A stretch of 7,279 bases of DNA from CAYSRJ01 sp964525675 (GTDB lineage: Bacteria; Spirochaetota; B62-G9; DRHN01): the NCBI GenBank assembly GCA_964525675.1, contig CAZGJW010000152.1, forward strand, positions 1 to 7,279, written 5' to 3'. Shown here piece by piece: positions 5,281-7,279 of the stretch. The notes under the pieces are model-generated. The model made no database searches and had not been told where the DNA came from. It saw only the letters and a program-made list of their open reading frames with translations. The position numbers and the translations under genes were made by a program. The first letter of the stretch is position 1. Each line of letters opens with the position of its first letter.

Positions 5281-7101
5281 ATGAGGAGGAGTATCCTGAA
5301 AAAGTACTACTGTACCGATATTGGGGAGGGGCTTCTCGGAAAAAAAATCGAGCTGTACGGCTGGGTTCAGATCAAGCGGGAGCACGGCGGGGTGGTTTTC
5401 ATCGATTTGCGCGACCGCTCTGGTATTGTTCAGCTCGTTTTTAACGGGCAGTACAATAAAAAGTGCTTTGAGGATGCTGCGATATTAAAATCAGAGTTCG
5501 TATTGCACGTGCTGGGAGAGGTGAGACGGCGTGAAAATCCCAATCCCAACCTCCCGACAGGAGATTTTGAGGTCTGGGTGGACCGGTTAAGCATACTGAA
5601 TGAGTCGAAAACTCCCCCGATTGCGGTTGTGAAGCAGGATGACGTATCCGAAGAGCTCAGACTCCGTTACCGGTATATCGATCTGCGGCGAAGCCGGATG
5701 AACAGAAACATAGTTATGCGTCACTGTATTACAACTAGCATAAGAAAATATCTCAATGAAGGCGGATTCATCGACATAGAAACACCGTTTCTCACAAAAT
5801 CGACACCAGAGGGTGCCCGTGATTTTCTCGTACCGTCGAGGCTCAACCCGGGCAAATTCTACGCCCTCCCGCAGTCGCCGCAGATATTCAAGCAGCTTCT
5901 CATGGTCGCCGGATTCGAAAAGTACTACCAGATTGTGAAATGTTTCAGAGATGAGGACCTGCGCGCGGACAGGCAGCCTGAATTTACACAGGTCGATATC
6001 GAGGCATCGTTCGTCGACGAGGAGGATATGTATACCCTGATTGACGGGATGTTCGCGGCAGTATTAAAAGAATGCTACGGTATCAATCTGCATCTGCCTG
6101 TATTACGGCTTTCCTACGATGAGGCGATAGAGAGATACGGGACCGACCGGCCGGATTTGAGAATTACGCAAGAGTTGATCGATCTCGGCTGGTTTCGCGA
6201 TGCGAAATTAAAAAAATTCATAACCGCCGGTCTGGAGACCACAGGCACGGGTACCATAGGCCCAGGGAGGAATGAACGGCTATACGGTATTGTTTTTCCG
6301 TCATCCGATGCCCTAACCCGAAAACTGCTTGACGGCTATTCCGAAAAATCAAAGATTGAAAACCTCAGCATGTTTTCCTGGATGAAAGTAACAAACGGTT
6401 CGTTTTCGGGACCGATGGTCAAGCTCTTCGAAGAGGACCCCCGTGGTTTGTTTATGAAACGTCTGAATGAGATGAAGAAAGCAATCCCTGCTATTGTATT
6501 CGCGGCAATGGGTGAAAAGAAAAAGGTTCTTTCTTTTTTAGGCAGACTTCGGCAGGAACTCGCTGAGAAACTTGCACTCATTAATGATGGGAAGATGGAA
6601 TACTGCTGGATTACGGATTTTCCGCTTTTTGAATGGAGCGATGATGAGAATAAGATCGTTTCGGTGCATCATCCATTTACCGCACCCCGTCTTCAGGAGG
6701 GTGAAGATGCCGGATCCCTTATTAATAGGATGGTGGAAGACCCGTACAGTCTCAAATCGAGAAGCTACGATTTGGTGCTTAACGGCATCGAGTTGGGTGG
6801 AGGAAGCATCAGAATTCACAATACCGAAATACAGGAAACGGTCTTTTCGATACTCGGCCTCCAAAAACAGGATATTCAGAAGAAGTTCGGTTTCCTGATA
6901 GAGGCGCTTGCCTACGGTGCGCCGCCGCACGGCGGAATTGCCTTAGGGCTTGACAGGATTGTAATGATGCTGCAGGGGGAGGATTCCATACGATCGGTTA
7001 TCGCGTTTCCAAAGACAACGAGCGGGATTTCTCCGCTTTCAGGAGCGCCTGATTCCGTGCCCGCTGCGCAGATATCAGAACTGGGTATCGGATTACTGTA
7101 G
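5281..7101 (+). CDS. aspS: Aspartyl-tRNA synthetase (bacterial type with GAD insertion)
   Basis: Class IIb synthetase charging tRNA-Asp with aspartate in the cytosol. Numbered from ATG 5281 (606 residues), the N-terminal OB-fold anticodon-binding domain covers about 8-112 (YGWVQIKREHGGVVFIDLRDR). Class II motif 1 lies around 157-182 (GGFIDIETPFLTKSTPEGARDF). Motif 2 is FRDEDLRADRQPEFTQVDIE (222-241) with ATP-binding Arg223. The bacterial GAD insertion covers about 295-430. Motif 3 is GIALGLDRIV (552-561) with Arg559. The C-terminal AFPKTT segment (575-580) is typical. Length matches E. coli AspRS (590). The real start is uncertain: CTG at 5296 (601 residues) fits the Shine-Dalgarno and family alignment better than ATG 5281. 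His35 (position 30 from the CTG) corresponds to His31 of the Pseudomonas enzyme, a mark of non-discriminating AspRS that also charges tRNA-Asn. The gene stands alone, divergent from the lipoprotein gene. Confidence 0.96.
   Translation: MRRSILKKYYCTDIGEGLLGKKIELYGWVQIKREHGGVVFIDLRDRSGIVQLVFNGQYNKKCFEDAAILKSEFVLHVLGEVRRRENPNPNLPTGDFEVWVDRLSILNESKTPPIAVVKQDDVSEELRLRYRYIDLRRSRMNRNIVMRHCITTSIRKYLNEGGFIDIETPFLTKSTPEGARDFLVPSRLNPGKFYALPQSPQIFKQLLMVAGFEKYYQIVKCFRDEDLRADRQPEFTQVDIEASFVDEEDMYTLIDGMFAAVLKECYGINLHLPVLRLSYDEAIERYGTDRPDLRITQELIDLGWFRDAKLKKFITAGLETTGTGTIGPGRNERLYGIVFPSSDALTRKLLDGYSEKSKIENLSMFSWMKVTNGSFSGPMVKLFEEDPRGLFMKRLNEMKKAIPAIVFAAMGEKKKVLSFLGRLRQELAEKLALINDGKMEYCWITDFPLFEWSDDENKIVSVHHPFTAPRLQEGEDAGSLINRMVEDPYSLKSRSYDLVLNGIELGGGSIRIHNTEIQETVFSILGLQKQDIQKKFGFLIEALAYGAPPHGGIALGLDRIVMMLQGEDSIRSVIAFPKTTSGISPLSGAPDSVPAAQISELGIGLL
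5284..5289 (+). promoter_or_regulatory. Shine-Dalgarno sequence inside the annotated aspS frame, pointing to a CTG start at 5296
   Basis: AGGAGG forms codons 2-3 if translation begins at ATG 5281, which itself has no Shine-Dalgarno (upstream AGAAATTTGTA). Six bases separate AGGAGG from the in-frame CTG at 5296, an ideal spacing. Starting at CTG would give a protein whose residue 1 aligns with Met1 of E. coli AspRS. Confidence 0.5.
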
Positions 7102-7220
7102 TACAGGAATCAAGATTTCTATTACATTTTTAATTTTCGCATAGTATATTGTAATAAATTTATCAATAATATTACTGTGGCATGTCCAAAAGGGAAGAGA
7201 GGGGGTTTTTAAGGTAACTC

Positions 7221-7232
7221 GATTCCGGAATC
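7221..7232. repeat. 12-bp perfect palindrome GATTCCGGAATC
   Basis: A perfect 12-bp palindrome about 120 bp after aspS. It is not followed by a T tract, so it is unlikely to be a terminator. It lies just before the possible start of the next gene and could be an operator, or chance. Confidence 0.3.
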
Positions 7233-7242
7233 AACCGGTTTT

Positions 7243-7279
7243 CTGAGATTACTCGTTATGGAAGATTCAGAGTCATTAT
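7243..7279 (+). CDS. Possible start of a response-regulator receiver domain (runs off right edge)
   Basis: The frame from CTG 7243 reads LRLLVMEDSESL. This resembles the first strand and acidic pair of CheY-like receiver domains, which commonly begin M(R/K)LLVVEDS. Only 12 residues are visible, the start codon would be CTG (or the internal ATG at 7258), and there is no Shine-Dalgarno at proper spacing. The minus strand is also open here to a TAA near 7211, so a gene ending on that strand is an alternative. AT-rich DNA from 7102 to 7242 shows no other gene and no strong aspS terminator. Confidence 0.25.
   Translation, partial: MRLLVMEDSESL

Noticed and set aside
7226..7242. CCGG-AATCAA-CCGG followed by TTTT as an aspS terminator
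   Set aside because: The stem is only 4 bp, with a short T run interrupted by C; too weak to call.
1..7279. CRISPR array, insertion sequence, tRNA gene or prophage
   Set aside because: No regularly spaced repeats, transposase motifs, tRNA cloverleaf (other than the tmRNA ends) or phage genes were seen on either strand.

Overview
The window looks like chromosomal DNA from an anaerobic, Gram-negative-type bacterium with moderate GC. Pointers are a lipoprotein with a clear lipobox, a remnant of a hydrogenase-3 type maturation protease, a remnant of a DUF438/PAS protein (a family typical of anaerobes), and a bacterial-type aspartyl-tRNA synthetase carrying a GAD insertion. I cannot place it in a phylum. 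Spirochaete-like or candidate-phylum lineages fit the gene mix, but that is a guess. I see no CRISPR array, transposase, tRNA gene or phage gene.

Left part (1-1164). The 5' end of the GTPase gene typA runs off the left edge on the minus strand. Upstream of it lies a degraded locus. A HycI-like hydrogenase maturation protease (minus strand) and the last ~40 codons of a DUF438/PAS protein (plus strand) meet head to head around 665-680. Both lack their 5' ends, as expected if one deletion removed the shared divergent upstream region. Next comes the tmRNA gene ssrA (808-1164, minus strand) with encoded CCA, a 7-bp acceptor stem and a 16-residue proteolysis tag.

Middle part (1165-4695). A 125-bp region divergent from ssrA carries the promoter of an M18 zinc aminopeptidase, which ends in a probable terminator. 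After about 200 bp follows a tight two-gene operon. It holds a class II zinc ketose-bisphosphate aldolase and, 11 nt further on, a class I Schiff-base aldolase of the DhnA/LsrF type. Two mechanistically unrelated aldolases side by side suggest either redundancy or two steps of one sugar-phosphate route. No kinase, transporter or regulator is visible in the window to name the substrate.

Right part (4696-7279). A small lipoprotein gene on the minus strand converges on the aldolase operon with only 4 bp between stop codons. It is divergent from aspS across a 200-bp region with several short inverted repeats. The aspS gene is complete. Its only Shine-Dalgarno sequence lies inside the reading frame, at the right distance for a CTG start codon that aligns with Met1 of E. 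coli AspRS. A histidine in the anticodon-binding domain suggests a non-discriminating enzyme. Beyond aspS is about 180 bp of AT-rich DNA whose last 37 bases could be the start of a response-regulator receiver domain.

The genes do not form one pathway. Most are housekeeping functions (translation GTPase, ribosome rescue, peptide turnover, tRNA charging) next to one metabolic operon. The strongest unusual points are the double-truncated locus, the tandem aldolases, the aspS start and the tmRNA tag.
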